From positions 62,001-126,000 of the forward strand of contig DASRIA010000017.1 in NCBI GenBank assembly GCA_035650255.1: a stretch of DNA of 64,000 nucleotides, written 5' to 3'. Shown piece by piece: positions 30,142 to 37,969 of this stretch. The notes below the pieces were generated by a model. It made no database searches and was not told the origin of the DNA. It was given only the letters and a program-made list of their open reading frames with translations. Position 1 is the stretch's first letter. Each line of letters opens with the position of its first letter. This DNA comes from DASRIA01 sp035650255. GTDB taxonomy: Bacteria; Actinomycetota; Thermoleophilia; Solirubrobacterales; JBBDJG01. A program made the translations under genes and the position numbers.

Positions 30142-31632
30142 CTACCCGTCGCGCAACAGCGCCAGCCCGCCGAGCACGCCCACGTAGGCGGTGCCGTCGG
30201 GCGCCAGGGTGACCGGTGCCCAGTTGTTGTTGAAGCCGAGGCCCGTGCCGGCGAGCTGCTTGTACACCGTGTGGCCGGTGCGGTAGTCGATCGCGGTGAA
30301 GTACCAGGCGTCGGTCGTGTTCGCAAGCGGCGGCTTCGTGTACGCATAGACGAGCCCGGTCGCGAGGGACAGCTTGGGCACCACGGACGGCCCGCGCTCC
30401 GCGTTGCGCCACACGGTCGTGCACCCGCTGCCGTCGGCGTTGATGTCCACGCGCTCGAAGCCGGGCTCCGTGCTCTTGCCGTCCATCGTCGCCGTCAGCC
30501 CCGAGTAGCCGTAGTTGTTCTCGACGATGATCGAGCGCCCGGCCGTGATCAGCGAGTTGTCCGTGGCGCCTGCCCCCGGCGCGAACACCGGCTGCGCGCA
30601 GACGAGTCGCGAGCCGCTCACCGTCTTGGCCCGCTTGTAGACGACCACCTGCATCGGGTCCGCGTTGTCCGCGATCGCCACGTAGTCGGAGCCGATCACG
30701 TCCGGGGTGGTCCCCGACCCCGGCCCGGACTGGCCGGGCTTGTGGATGCCGGAGTTGGGATACACCTCGCGCCAGCTGATCACGGGCTCCCCGTCGGGGC
30801 TGGCGTCGAACCGGTACAGCGCCACGTCGGTGACGATGTACACGCCGCCCGTCTCGTCCACCGAAAACGAGTTCGTGATCGGCTCGCCGGTGTCGAAGGT
30901 GAAGACGTTGCCCGAATCGGGATCGATGGTGCCGACCACTCCCTGCTGCGAGGCGAACCACAGCCGGCCGGACCAGTCCGGCAGGACCGACATCAGCTTG
31001 TCGTCGACTGCGGTCACGCTGCTCACGTCGTAGTCGCGCTTCAGCTCGAACCCCGGTCCCAGCGGTCCCGACGTCTCGCCCACGATCCAGATGTGCCGGT
31101 GACTGGTCGGGATCACGGCCCGGTCGAGGTGGTCGAGGTAGAAGTAGCCGCCGCCCGAGAAGTCGTTGAACGGGTTGCCCCCGGTGGGCGCGCGGGGCGG
31201 CAGCGGGAACTCCGCGAGCTTGTCGAGCGTGTGCGGGTCGAACATCACGAGGCGCGGCCGCTCGAGTCCCACGCAGATCGACACGATCCGGCCCGCGGCA
31301 TCGAATGTCACCGACGCGCATTCCGCGGCGTGGAAGGTGGACAGCCGCTCCATGTCGCGTCCCAGCGGGCCCGGGAACTTGTAGGCGCCCGACATGTACG
31401 CGTCGTTGTGGATGTTGCTGCGCCCGTTGCGCGCCATGAAGGGATGGCGCGGGGGCAGGGGAAGCGCCTTCGGGCGCGGTTGCGCCGGGGTCCCGATGAA
31501 CGCCGGGGTCTCGCCGGCCTCCGGGCCCTCGGGTATCGGCAGCGGCGGGACGGGCGCGCCCACGGCCGGCTGCACGGTCACAGCCATCGCCACCGCGACT
31601 AGCAATCCGAGTGTTGAAGTCCGACGCCTCAC
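30142..31632 (-). CDS. Secreted beta-propeller-like protein, unknown function
   Basis: A 496-residue protein with a signal peptide (MRRRTSTLGLLVAVAMAVTV, cleaved near AVGA-PV). The GTG at 31632 is preferred because the n-region is basic and a GGAGGGGG tract precedes it; the frame is open to 31743. The mature part shows repeated beta-strand motifs: ASVTFDAAGRIVSICVG, LVMFDPHTLDKLAEFPLP, GGGYFYLDHLDRAVIPTS, LWFASQQGVVGTIDPDSGNV, GVYIVTDVALYRFD, GLVYAYTKPP, WYFTAIDYRTGHTV and TLAPDGTAYVGVLGGLALLR. This is the pattern of a six- to eight-bladed propeller of the quinoprotein/WD-like kind with no recognisable catalytic site. It ends at 30142 beside repeat copy 2. Confidence 0.75.
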   Translation of the reverse strand: MRRRTSTLGLLVAVAMAVTVQPAVGAPVPPLPIPEGPEAGETPAFIGTPAQPRPKALPLPPRHPFMARNGRSNIHNDAYMSGAYKFPGPLGRDMERLSTFHAAECASVTFDAAGRIVSICVGLERPRLVMFDPHTLDKLAEFPLPPRAPTGGNPFNDFSGGGYFYLDHLDRAVIPTSHRHIWIVGETSGPLGPGFELKRDYDVSSVTAVDDKLMSVLPDWSGRLWFASQQGVVGTIDPDSGNVFTFDTGEPITNSFSVDETGGVYIVTDVALYRFDASPDGEPVISWREVYPNSGIHKPGQSGPGSGTTPDVIGSDYVAIADNADPMQVVVYKRAKTVSGSRLVCAQPVFAPGAGATDNSLITAGRSIIVENNYGYSGLTATMDGKSTEPGFERVDINADGSGCTTVWRNAERGPSVVPKLSLATGLVYAYTKPPLANTTDAWYFTAIDYRTGHTVYKQLAGTGLGFNNNWAPVTLAPDGTAYVGVLGGLALLRDG

Positions 31633-31856
31633 CCCGAAAACCAACCCCCTCCCGGCCCTGACGACCGGAGAGCCGGTAGTGAACGCATGTTTACCCGCCC
31701 CGCCGGCAGGCAAACCCGCAAGCCGGCGGTCACGGCATTGCATGCCGCAGGCGACCGGCGCCGGGCCGCGAACCCATGGCTAGATTGCCCGCCAGGGGGA
31801 GAAACTCCGCGGGCGCGCTCGATCGAGATGCCCCGCGAACGGCTCTAGGAGGATTC

Positions 31857-32732
31857 ATGTCCAGCAATAGACAGGATGACCGCGCCTGGAATGACGCGGT
31901 CGACCGCTACGTCGCAACGGCGCAGCGCCCGCGCCGGCCGCGCACGAACAACGGGCGCTACGTACTCGCCAGCGCATTCCTGCTCGTCCTGGCGGTCTCT
32001 CCCTTCGCGGTCGGCGCCACCGGCAGCGTCATCCGGGAGGGGAAGCGCAACCCCGGCAGCGGATCTGCCACACGCGAGACGGAGCTGATCTCGCGGTCGA
32101 AGACCTACGGGACGCGTCAGTCCAACGTGCTGAGCGGCAACGGCGGCGGGGCGATCTACGGGTGCCGCTCGAACCCCTCGCGTGAGGCCTGCATCCGGTC
32201 GAACAACCTGTCCGAGGGGCGGGCGTTCGAGTTCGAGACCGACGGCGCAGAAGGCGGCCGCATCGAGACCAAGACCGAGACGGGCCGGCCGTTCACGACG
32301 AACGCCACGGGCGTGGCCACGGGTCTGAACGCCGATCGCGTCGACGGCATGCATGCGGCGAAGGTCGACTTCCGCGCGCCGATCAACACGCCGGCGACCC
32401 GCCTGCTGGAGCTCGGCGGCCTGGTCCTGACCGCGGCCTGCGGTCCCGGGCCCGACCTCGACGTGCGGGCCACGACGACCGTTGCGCACTCGGCGCTGCA
32501 CGTGTCGTGGAACAAGGACCCGGGGAACGTGCCGTTCTACCGGCAGGACAACGACCTGAACCCGAACGAGAGCTTCTCGCTGCTCGCGCAGAACGATGAC
32601 GGCTCGCAGGGCACGGTCGTCTACACGAGTCCCGCGGGTGTGAGCACGTCGGTCACCTTCCTGGGCGAAGAGGCGGACGCGTTCGGCGCCACAGCCGCGT
32701 GCGCGTTCACCGGCACCGCGATGGCGGGCTGA
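31857..32732 (+). CDS. Membrane-anchored or secreted hypothetical protein
   Basis: A 291-residue protein with a perfect ribosome site (AGGAGG, ATG 31857). A cytoplasmic basic N-terminus (RPRRPRTNNGRYVL) leads into one helix (ASAFLLVLAVSPFAVGATG). The exported part includes YGTRQSNVLSGNGGGAIYGC with two Cys residues, an ETDGAEGGRIETKTETGRP segment, the motif ATGLNADRVDGMHAAKVDF and a beta-rich C-terminus ending TAACAFTGTAMAG. The LNADRVDG motif recurs in many exported proteins of this lineage in my memory, but I cannot name a family. A strong hairpin terminator follows at 32756. Function unknown. Confidence 0.7.
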   Translation: MSSNRQDDRAWNDAVDRYVATAQRPRRPRTNNGRYVLASAFLLVLAVSPFAVGATGSVIREGKRNPGSGSATRETELISRSKTYGTRQSNVLSGNGGGAIYGCRSNPSREACIRSNNLSEGRAFEFETDGAEGGRIETKTETGRPFTTNATGVATGLNADRVDGMHAAKVDFRAPINTPATRLLELGGLVLTAACGPGPDLDVRATTTVAHSALHVSWNKDPGNVPFYRQDNDLNPNESFSLLAQNDDGSQGTVVYTSPAGVSTSVTFLGEEADAFGATAACAFTGTAMAG

Positions 32733-32755
32733 CCGGCCCCGGATAGGCAATTGCA

Positions 32756-32789
32756 CGGAGGGCGGGAGCATGCGTGCTCCTGCCCTCCG
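32756..32789 (+). terminator. Rho-independent terminator
   Basis: CGGAGGGCGGGAGCA - TGCG - TGCTCCTGCCCTCCG, a 15-bp stem with one G-T wobble, then CTCTT. It ends the transcript of the gene that stops at 32732 and shows that the next gene must start at or after 32790, which supports GTG 32807. Confidence 0.88.
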
Positions 32790-32806
32790 CTCTTAGAGTT
32801 CGGGCC

Positions 32807-33616
32807 GTGGCGACCACCCGGCCCCTGACTCCCCAGCTGCGCGCGCTGCTCGCGGGATTCGCCGGGCTCGCGCTGATCGCGGGGTTCCTGCTCTTCCCGC
32901 TCGCGGAGGAGACCGACCGCTTCTTCTCCTGGACGATCCAGCCACCGCTGACCGCGGCCTTCCTCGGCGCGGCGTACTGGGCGGCGTTCATCCTGATCGG
33001 CTGGAGCGCGCGGCGCGCGACTTGGGAGGAGGTCGTGCCGGCGCTGGTCCCCGTGACGGTGATCGCGGTCGGCCTGCTCGCCGCGACCCTGATCCACCTC
33101 GACAAGTTCGACCTGGACTCCCTGTTCGGGTGGTTCTGGCTGGCGGTCTACTGCATCGTCCCGGTGGCGCTCGCCGTCCTGGTCCGGCAGCAGCTGGCGG
33201 TGCCGCCGCAACCGGGCGCGGCAGCGACTACGCCGATCCCGGGCCTGCTGCGCGTGACGCTCGCCGCGCAGGGTCTCGTGATGGCCGCGATCGGAGTGGT
33301 GCTGTGGGTGTCCCCGTCGAGCGCCGACACCGTGTGGCCGTGGCTCCTGACGCCCTTGACCGGCCGCGCGGTCGGCACGTTCCTGATCGGCTTCGCCGCC
33401 GCTGCGGCGTTCGCGGCGGTGGACAACCGGGTCGAGCGGCTGCGCGGCGCGGCCTACGCGTACGCGGCGCTGGGCGCGCTCGAGCTGCTGGCCGCGCTGA
33501 TCTTCGGTGAGCACTTCGACGACGGCGAGCAGGGCATCTACATCACGTTCGCCGCGTCGGTGATGCTCGTCGGGCTGGCCGGGTCAGCCCTCGTGCGCGG
33601 CGCGCAGCGCGGCTAA
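32807..33616 (+). CDS. Polytopic membrane protein, unknown function
   Basis: A 269-residue protein of about 7-8 hydrophobic helices (LALIAGFLLFPLAEETDRFF, PPLTAAFLGAAYWAAFILIG, VIAVGLLAATLIHLDKF, WFWLAVYCIVPVALAVLV, VTLAAQGLVMAAIGVVLWV, VGTFLIGFAAAAAFAAVDN, AYAYAALGALELLAALIFG, and a last helix). I do not recognise the family. The acidic loops HLDKFDLDSLFGW and EHFDDGEQGIY face opposite sides. GTG 32807 is preferred over an upstream start inside the preceding terminator. The 3' end overlaps the convergent SnoaL-like gene by 33 nt. Confidence 0.7.
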   Translation: MATTRPLTPQLRALLAGFAGLALIAGFLLFPLAEETDRFFSWTIQPPLTAAFLGAAYWAAFILIGWSARRATWEEVVPALVPVTVIAVGLLAATLIHLDKFDLDSLFGWFWLAVYCIVPVALAVLVRQQLAVPPQPGAAATTPIPGLLRVTLAAQGLVMAAIGVVLWVSPSSADTVWPWLLTPLTGRAVGTFLIGFAAAAAFAAVDNRVERLRGAAYAYAALGALELLAALIFGEHFDDGEQGIYITFAASVMLVGLAGSALVRGAQRG

Positions 33617-33991
33617 CGCCGACTCGCGGTCGTAGTAGGCGTCCACGCGCACGCCCCGTCCCTCGCGCATCACCCACAGGTGGGCGTAGCGGGACTGGAC
33701 GTCGATGCCGCTCCCCCGGCCGCTCGCCGTCAGCCGGATGAACAGCAGCACGCAGTCGTCCTCCGCGTGGACCTCCTCGATCTGCTGCTCGAACTCGTCC
33801 CACGAGTCGAGGAAGCTCTCGAGGAAGTTGCGGATCGTCTCGCGGCCCTCGTAGCTGCCGGCCTCGGGCATGTCGGAGTGCTCGACCCACTTGGCGTCGC
33901 GGTCGAGGACCGCCATCGTGCCGTCGATGTCACGCCGGTTGAGGGCCTCGTAGGAGCCTCTTATCTGGTCTACCGGATTCGCCATCCACAC
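33584..33991 (-). CDS. SnoaL-like/NTF2-fold protein
   Basis: A 135-residue protein: IRGSYEALNRRDIDGTMAVL, DRDAKWVEHSDMPEAGSYEG, RETIRNFLESFLDSWDEF, VLLFIRLTASGRGSGIDVQS and AHLWVMREGRGVRVDAYYDR. This is the SnoaL_2 pattern with the conserved GRxAIRxF-type segment. ATG 33991 or the in-frame ATG 33985 (MANPVDQIRG) could be the start. It is 7 nt after the universal stress protein gene on the same strand, so they may be co-transcribed. No catalytic residues are evident. Confidence 0.82.
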   Translation of the reverse strand: MWMANPVDQIRGSYEALNRRDIDGTMAVLDRDAKWVEHSDMPEAGSYEGRETIRNFLESFLDSWDEFEQQIEEVHAEDDCVLLFIRLTASGRGSGIDVQSRYAHLWVMREGRGVRVDAYYDRESALAALRAAHEG

Positions 33992-33998
33992 CCGTTGG

Positions 33999-34433
33999 CT
34001 AGGTGGTCTTGACGATCACCACCGAGCAGGGCGCCTTGTGCGAGACGCTGTTGGGAACACTACCGAGCACGCGTCGCTGCATGCCCTTGTTGCCCACCAC
34101 GAGCAGGTCTGCCCCGTGCGCCTCCGCGATGTCGCACAGGACGTCGGCGGGATCCCCCTCGCGGGCCTCGGTGACGGTCTGGATGCCGCGCTTCTTGGCC
34201 CGGTCCGCGGCCGTGTTGAGGGTTGCGTCCACCTCCTGGGTGGGGTTGATCGACCACTGGATGTCTTCCGGGGCCTCCCGCTGGTCCCGCCGGACCTTGT
34301 CCTCGCTGACCGGGCGGTAAGAGCTGCAGATCACCACCGTGGCGCCGAACTTCTCGGCCACGTCGAACGCGAAGTCGACTGCTTTCTCGGCGGTGTCTGA
34401 GCCGTCGGTGCCGACGGCGACTTTCTCGATCAT
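33999..34433 (-). CDS. Universal stress protein (UspA family)
   Basis: A 144-residue single-domain Usp: KVAVGTDGSDTAEKAVDFAF at the N-terminus, then ATVVICSSYRP. The ATP-binding signature is DLLVVGNKGMQRRVLGSVPN, followed by SHKAPCSVVIVK, giving the G-x2-G-x(8-9)-G-(S/T) pattern and pointing to ATP binding. Such proteins respond to starvation, hypoxia or redox change, often under DosR/MprAB-like control in actinobacteria; no regulator site was identified here. It heads a small unit with the SnoaL-like gene downstream. Confidence 0.93.
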   Translation of the reverse strand: MIEKVAVGTDGSDTAEKAVDFAFDVAEKFGATVVICSSYRPVSEDKVRRDQREAPEDIQWSINPTQEVDATLNTAADRAKKRGIQTVTEAREGDPADVLCDIAEAHGADLLVVGNKGMQRRVLGSVPNSVSHKAPCSVVIVKTT

Positions 34434-34465
34434 TCGCCTTCTCCTCCTCGCCGCGGGGGGTTCGA

Positions 34466-34726
34466 TTGTGGCGCGGTTATGATGCCCTCCCCGAGGACGT
34501 GGAGGAGTATTTGCGTTTCCCGGTCTGGTTGCAAGCTTTGGTGGTCCTATCGGTCGTCGGATTGATCGTGGTGCTGGGCGTCACGAGCGTGGTCGACGGC
34601 TGGGAGGACTGGGTGGTCCTGGGCGGCATCCTGATCGCGGTGTCAGGCGTCGCGGTCGCGGTGAACAACCGCCGCTACCCCACCCGCAAGCGCACCTTTA
34701 CCAAGGACTCCGAAAGCCGGTGGTAG
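34466..34726 (+). CDS. Small two-helix membrane protein
   Basis: An 86-residue frame beginning at TTG 34466 and overlapping the next gene by 7 nt. It has an acidic N-terminus (YDALPEDVEEYLRF), two hydrophobic helices (VVLSVVGLIVVLGVTSVV and VVLGGILIAVSGVAVAV) and a basic tail (NNRRYPTRKRTFTKDSE). The spacing and composition are consistent with a real small membrane protein, and the overlap suggests coupling to the acetyltransferase. The TTG start lacks a strong ribosome site, so the exact N-terminus is uncertain. No family recognised. Confidence 0.6.
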   Translation: MWRGYDALPEDVEEYLRFPVWLQALVVLSVVGLIVVLGVTSVVDGWEDWVVLGGILIAVSGVAVAVNNRRYPTRKRTFTKDSESRW

Positions 34727-35343
34727 GCGCGCCCGCTGTGGCGCTCTCGGGTCAGGCAGTCCGGAAGGCGACGCTTGACGACGTTCCGCGGCTCGCCGAC
34801 GCGCTCGCGCGGGCGTTCGACGGCGATCCTCCGATGCGGTGGTTCCTGTCGGATTCCGAAACGCGCGTCGCCCGCGCGCGCCGGCTGTTCGAGGTGATGC
34901 TGCGCCGGGTCCACCTGACCCGCGACTACTGCTACACGACGAGCGACGTCGTGGGCGGCGCGCTGTGGGTGCCGCCCGGGACATGGCGGCTCGGTGTGGT
35001 CGACCAGGTGGTGCTCCTGCCCGGCATGGTCCGCGTGTTCGGCCGCGGGCTCGCGCGTGCGCAGCGCGGCCTGACCGTCATGGAGTCGGGCCACCCGAAG
35101 ACTCCGCACTACTACCTGGACTCGCTCGGCGTCGAGCCGGAGTGGCAGGGGAAGGGCCTCGGCTCCGCGCTGATGCTCCCGGTGCTCGAGCGCTGCGACA
35201 TCGAGCGGATGCCCGCCTACCTCAACGCCGGCTCCGCGCGCAGCCGCGACCTCTACCTGCGGCACGGGTTCGAGGTCACCGAGGAGTTCGCGCTGCCCGA
35301 GGACGGCCCGCCGCTGTGGCGGATGTGGCGCGAGCCGGGGTAG
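34720..35343 (+). CDS. GNAT family N-acetyltransferase
   Basis: A 207-residue acetyltransferase: VRKATLDDVPRLADALARAF at the start (VRKATLDD is the first strand and helix). A long insertion with RLFEVMLRRVHLTRDYCYTT and GGALWVPPGTWRLG follows. The acetyl-CoA site is YYLDSLGVEPEWQGKGLGSA (QGKGLG), and the C-terminus has AYLNAGSARSRDLYLRHGFE. The layout is that of the GNAT proteins with a central hydrophobic insert found in many actinobacteria and fungi; substrate unknown. GTG 34720 overlaps the preceding stop; GTG 34738 is a later option. Confidence 0.88.
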   Translation: MVGAPAVALSGQAVRKATLDDVPRLADALARAFDGDPPMRWFLSDSETRVARARRLFEVMLRRVHLTRDYCYTTSDVVGGALWVPPGTWRLGVVDQVVLLPGMVRVFGRGLARAQRGLTVMESGHPKTPHYYLDSLGVEPEWQGKGLGSALMLPVLERCDIERMPAYLNAGSARSRDLYLRHGFEVTEEFALPEDGPPLWRMWREPG

Positions 35344-35424
35344 GCGGAGCCGCCGAAAAAGCCGCTACGAGCGAATAAACACAAGCTTTCCGCGCTTTTC
35401 CGTCCCCGCGCTTGCTTAAATCCC

Positions 35425-35592
35425 GCGCACTCGTCGCCGAGTCCGCGGTCGCCCAGAGCGTCGCGGAGCGGGGGACCCATTGGTCGTCGAAGTCTGGCGG
35501 CCGGGGGCTAATCGGCCACATCGGTGGCCGACGCGCAACCCGATCCGAGCAGGTGAAGGAGCGCGAGCCCGTCAGCTCACCTCGTAGGCGGC
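35425..35592 (+). promoter_or_regulatory. ydaO/yuaA-type c-di-AMP riboswitch
   Basis: I recognise the conserved blocks of the actinobacterial ydaO leader in order: CGCACTCGTCGCCGAGTCCG at the 5' side, GGAGCGGGGGACCCATTGG, then GGGGGCTAATCGGCC (family GGGGTGAATCGG), and the 3' block CCCGTCAGCTCACCTCGTAG ending in GCGGC. This matches the leader of actinobacterial resuscitation-factor genes in my memory. It ends 37 nt before the ATG of the RTX-repeat protein at 35629. c-di-AMP binding normally switches such genes off. A covariance-model search (Rfam ydaO) would be decisive. Confidence 0.85.
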
Positions 35593-35628
35593 AATCGAAA
35601 ACGCCGGCCCCTGGCCGCGAAAATCCGA

Positions 35629-36909
35629 ATGACCAGACGTCGATCCGTGCATGCCGCCGCACGCCTTGGCGCAGCCTCTGTGCTGTGCATCTTGCTGTGC
35701 GCCTGGCTCCCCTCCGCCGCCCCGGCGGCCCGCGTGAGCTTCTTCGGCTCCAGCGGCAAGGACCGGATGCGCGGTAACGCGCTCCCCAACACGATGTGGG
35801 GCGGGCGGTCCGCAGACCGGCTGTTCGCGCTGGGCGGCAACGACACGCTGCGCGGGGGGACGGGGCGCGACATGCTCGGCGGGGGCAGCGGAGCGGACTC
35901 GATCATGGGTGACGAGGCGCGCGACCGCCTGTTCGGCCAGGGCGGAGACGACCGCATCGAGGGCGGCACCGCGGGCGACCGGATGCGCGGGGGCAGCGGG
36001 AACGACCTGATCGTGGGCGACTCCGGCGACGACCGCATGCGCGGAGGGCCCGGCGACGACACGCTGGCCGGCGGCTTCGGGCGCGATCGTGCCTACGGCG
36101 GTCCCGGCAACGACGTGATCGACGGCGGGCAGGCGGGCGACCTCGTGGCGGGCGGCGGCGGCAACGACCGGTTGAACGGCGGCAGCGCCGAGGACCGGAT
36201 CCGGGGCGGCCCGGGCGACGACGAGCTCGTCGGCTGGAGCGGCCGCGACGCGATCTGGGCGGGCCCGGGCAACGACGTCGTGAACGCAGTCGAGCCCGAG
36301 GGGCCGCTGTCCGAATCCGTGATCTTCTGCGGCGAGGGCTACGACACGGTCTACGTGGACCGCCGCGACCTGCGCGCCACGCGGTTCCGGGATTGCGAGA
36401 TGGTGGCTCAGGGTCCCCTGCCGGCGCCGGCCGACCCGCACCAGGGCCTCCGGGCGATCGGCGGGCGCGCGGCCGACTCGCTGGGCGGGAGCGACCTGAA
36501 CGACACGCTGCTGGGCGGATCGGGAGACGACACCTTCCAGGGCTACGCCGGCGACGACGTGATCTGGGGCGACCACGTGCCCGGCTCGAGCGGGTCGGAC
36601 CAGGTGAGCGCCGGCCCCGGCAACGACGTCGTGTTCGGCAACAACGAGCCCGACCACCTGCAGGGCGACGATGGCCACGACCGCATCTCGGGTGGCCGCG
36701 GCGCCGACGTCGTCGACGGCGGCCCGGGCAACGACGAGCTGCGACCGGACACCGGGCGCGACCGCGTGTTCGGCGGCGACGGCGACGACACCGTGCACGC
36801 CTTCGGCGGAGGCAAGCGCGACTGGATCGACTGCGGCGGCGGCATCGACACGGCATTCGTGGACCGCGGCGACCAAGCGGTGAACTGCGAAACCGTGCGC
36901 CGCGAGTAA
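35629..36909 (+). CDS. Secreted RTX/hemolysin-type calcium-binding repeat protein under a c-di-AMP riboswitch
   Basis: A 426-residue protein with a signal peptide (RLGAASVLCILLCAWLPSAA, cleaved near APAA-RV). The mature part is almost entirely GGxGxD(x)hx nonapeptide repeats in two blocks, residues about 45-225 and 280-400. Examples are LGGNDTLRGGTGRDMLGGGS, RGGPGDDTLAGGFGRDRAYG and AGPGNDVVFGNNEPDHLQGD. These form a calcium-binding parallel beta roll. Between the blocks is a non-repeat region with EGYDTVYVDRRDLRATRFRD and one Cys, and a second Cys-containing segment is near the C-terminus (IDCGGGIDTAFVDRGD, NCETV). No protease or lipase domain is present, so it is probably a surface or matrix protein. 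Start ATG 35629. Confidence 0.9.
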   Translation: MTRRRSVHAAARLGAASVLCILLCAWLPSAAPAARVSFFGSSGKDRMRGNALPNTMWGGRSADRLFALGGNDTLRGGTGRDMLGGGSGADSIMGDEARDRLFGQGGDDRIEGGTAGDRMRGGSGNDLIVGDSGDDRMRGGPGDDTLAGGFGRDRAYGGPGNDVIDGGQAGDLVAGGGGNDRLNGGSAEDRIRGGPGDDELVGWSGRDAIWAGPGNDVVNAVEPEGPLSESVIFCGEGYDTVYVDRRDLRATRFRDCEMVAQGPLPAPADPHQGLRAIGGRAADSLGGSDLNDTLLGGSGDDTFQGYAGDDVIWGDHVPGSSGSDQVSAGPGNDVVFGNNEPDHLQGDDGHDRISGGRGADVVDGGPGNDELRPDTGRDRVFGGDGDDTVHAFGGGKRDWIDCGGGIDTAFVDRGDQAVNCETVRRE

Positions 36910-36958
36910 CGCTTCCTCCACGTTCCCGACGCCCACGTGACACGCCGCGCGCCACGAT

Positions 36959-37897
36959 GTGCGGGTGACAGCATCTGAGGTCGTACTACCGCCCCAGGCG
37001 CTCTCACCTGACCATCCCGACGTCAGGTTGGCGGAGTTGGCGGCACATCAGCACGGGGTGGTGCATCGCGACCAGCTCGTGGCCATCGGTGTGAGCACTG
37101 CAGCGATCAAGCACCGCGTAGCGGTGCGGCGGCTCCGGCGTGTTGACGAGTGCGTCTATGCAATCGGGCACCGGCTGACCGCGCAGGGTCGTTGCATGTC
37201 AGCGGTCCTCGGGTCGGCGCGCGGCGCGGTGTTGAGCCATCGGTCCGCGGCCGCGGCGTGGGACCTGCGGCAATGGCCGGCCGGACCGGTGGAAGTGACG
37301 GTGCCGCGCCTTGGCGCCCGGTCGCGGCCGGGCGTCGTCGTCCACGGGACCAGACATCTGGACCAGGACGAGCTGACAGTCAGGGACGGCATCCCATGTA
37401 CCACCGTCGCCCGGACCCTGGTCGACTTGGCGGCAGTCGCGCTTCCTCGCGAGATGAAACGCGCCTTGGAACAGTCCCTGGTCCTGCACCTCTATGACGG
37501 GAGGGCGATGGAGGCCGTCCTGTCGAGGTCGAACGGGCGCCGCGGAGTCAAGGTGCTGCGCCGCCTGCTCACCGATCTGCACGAGCCCGCTCCTACGAAT
37601 CGCGAGCTCGAGAGGCGGCTCCTCGACCTGATCCGCGACGCGAACCTGCCGCTCCCAGCCGTCAATGCCCACATCGGCGAGCACCAGGTCGACTTCCACT
37701 GGCCGGAGCACAGGCTCGTCGTCGAGACCGATGGGCACACGTATCACTCGAACCCGATCGCGCTTGCCCGGGACCGCCGCCGCGACCTCGATCTCGAGTT
37801 GAGCGGCTGGCATGTGCTGCGTCTGGGTTGGCGGCAGGTCGTCCACGAGCCGGGGCGTGTCAAGTCTCTGCTCGCTGTCCGCCTGACGGCCAGGTGA
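36959..37897 (+). CDS. AbiEi-like winged-helix plus DUF559 (Vsr-like) endonuclease-type protein, flanked by palindromic repeats
   Basis: A 312-residue frame from GTG 36959. Residues about 22-75 resemble the AbiEi_4 winged helix (LAELAAHQHGVVHRDQLVAI, then VAVRRLRRVDECVYAIG). The central part has LSHRSAAAAWDLRQWP and CTTVARTLVDLAAV, as in type IV TA AbiEi-like proteins. Residues about 215-305 form DUF559, a PD-(D/E)xK/Vsr-like nuclease: HQVDFHWPEHRLVVETDGHT, YHSNPIALARDRRRD and WHVLRLGWRQVV, with the Asp and Glu metal ligands apparent. Residues 3-17 are encoded by the upstream 47-bp repeat, so a TTG at 37028 may be the true start. The TGA stop lies inside the downstream repeat copy. No toxin partner is adjacent. 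It could be a selfish nuclease cassette. Confidence 0.85.
   Translation: MRVTASEVVLPPQALSPDHPDVRLAELAAHQHGVVHRDQLVAIGVSTAAIKHRVAVRRLRRVDECVYAIGHRLTAQGRCMSAVLGSARGAVLSHRSAAAAWDLRQWPAGPVEVTVPRLGARSRPGVVVHGTRHLDQDELTVRDGIPCTTVARTLVDLAAVALPREMKRALEQSLVLHLYDGRAMEAVLSRSNGRRGVKVLRRLLTDLHEPAPTNRELERRLLDLIRDANLPLPAVNAHIGEHQVDFHWPEHRLVVETDGHTYHSNPIALARDRRRDLDLELSGWHVLRLGWRQVVHEPGRVKSLLAVRLTAR
36963..37009 (+). repeat. 47-bp imperfect palindrome, copy B (5' flank of the DUF559 gene)
   Basis: Begins GGGTGACAGCATCTGAGG and ends GCGCTCTCACCT. It differs from copy C at only 2 of 47 positions by eye (first base, and C for G at position 7). It starts 4 nt after the GTG start codon of the DUF559 gene, so translation from that codon would read the repeat as peptide. 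Confidence 0.85.
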
Positions 37898-37938
37898 GAG
37901 CATCTGAGGTCGTACTACCGCCCCAGGCGCTCTCACCT
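37892..37938 (+). repeat. 47-bp imperfect palindrome, copy C (3' flank of the DUF559 gene)
   Basis: Begins AGGTGAGAGCATCTGAGG and ends GCGCTCTCACCT, with a perfect 10-bp outer stem (AGGTGAGAGC / GCTCTCACCT). Bases 4-6 are the TGA stop codon of the DUF559 gene. It is 31 nt from the end of the convergent hydrolase gene (37970). Confidence 0.9.
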
Positions 37939-37969
37939 CGCGTTTGGTGCCGGGGGCGCGGCGCGCCGG

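Noticed and set aside
35551..35582. AGGTGA...TCACCT pairing in the riboswitch as a sixth copy of the 47-bp palindrome
   Set aside because: The arms are only six bases, there is no GGTCGTA core, and the right arm belongs to the conserved 3' block of the ydaO riboswitch.
35412..35777. Open frame across the riboswitch and the start of the RTX gene
   Set aside because: It overlaps conserved riboswitch blocks and the signal peptide of the RTX protein in another frame; no domain is visible.
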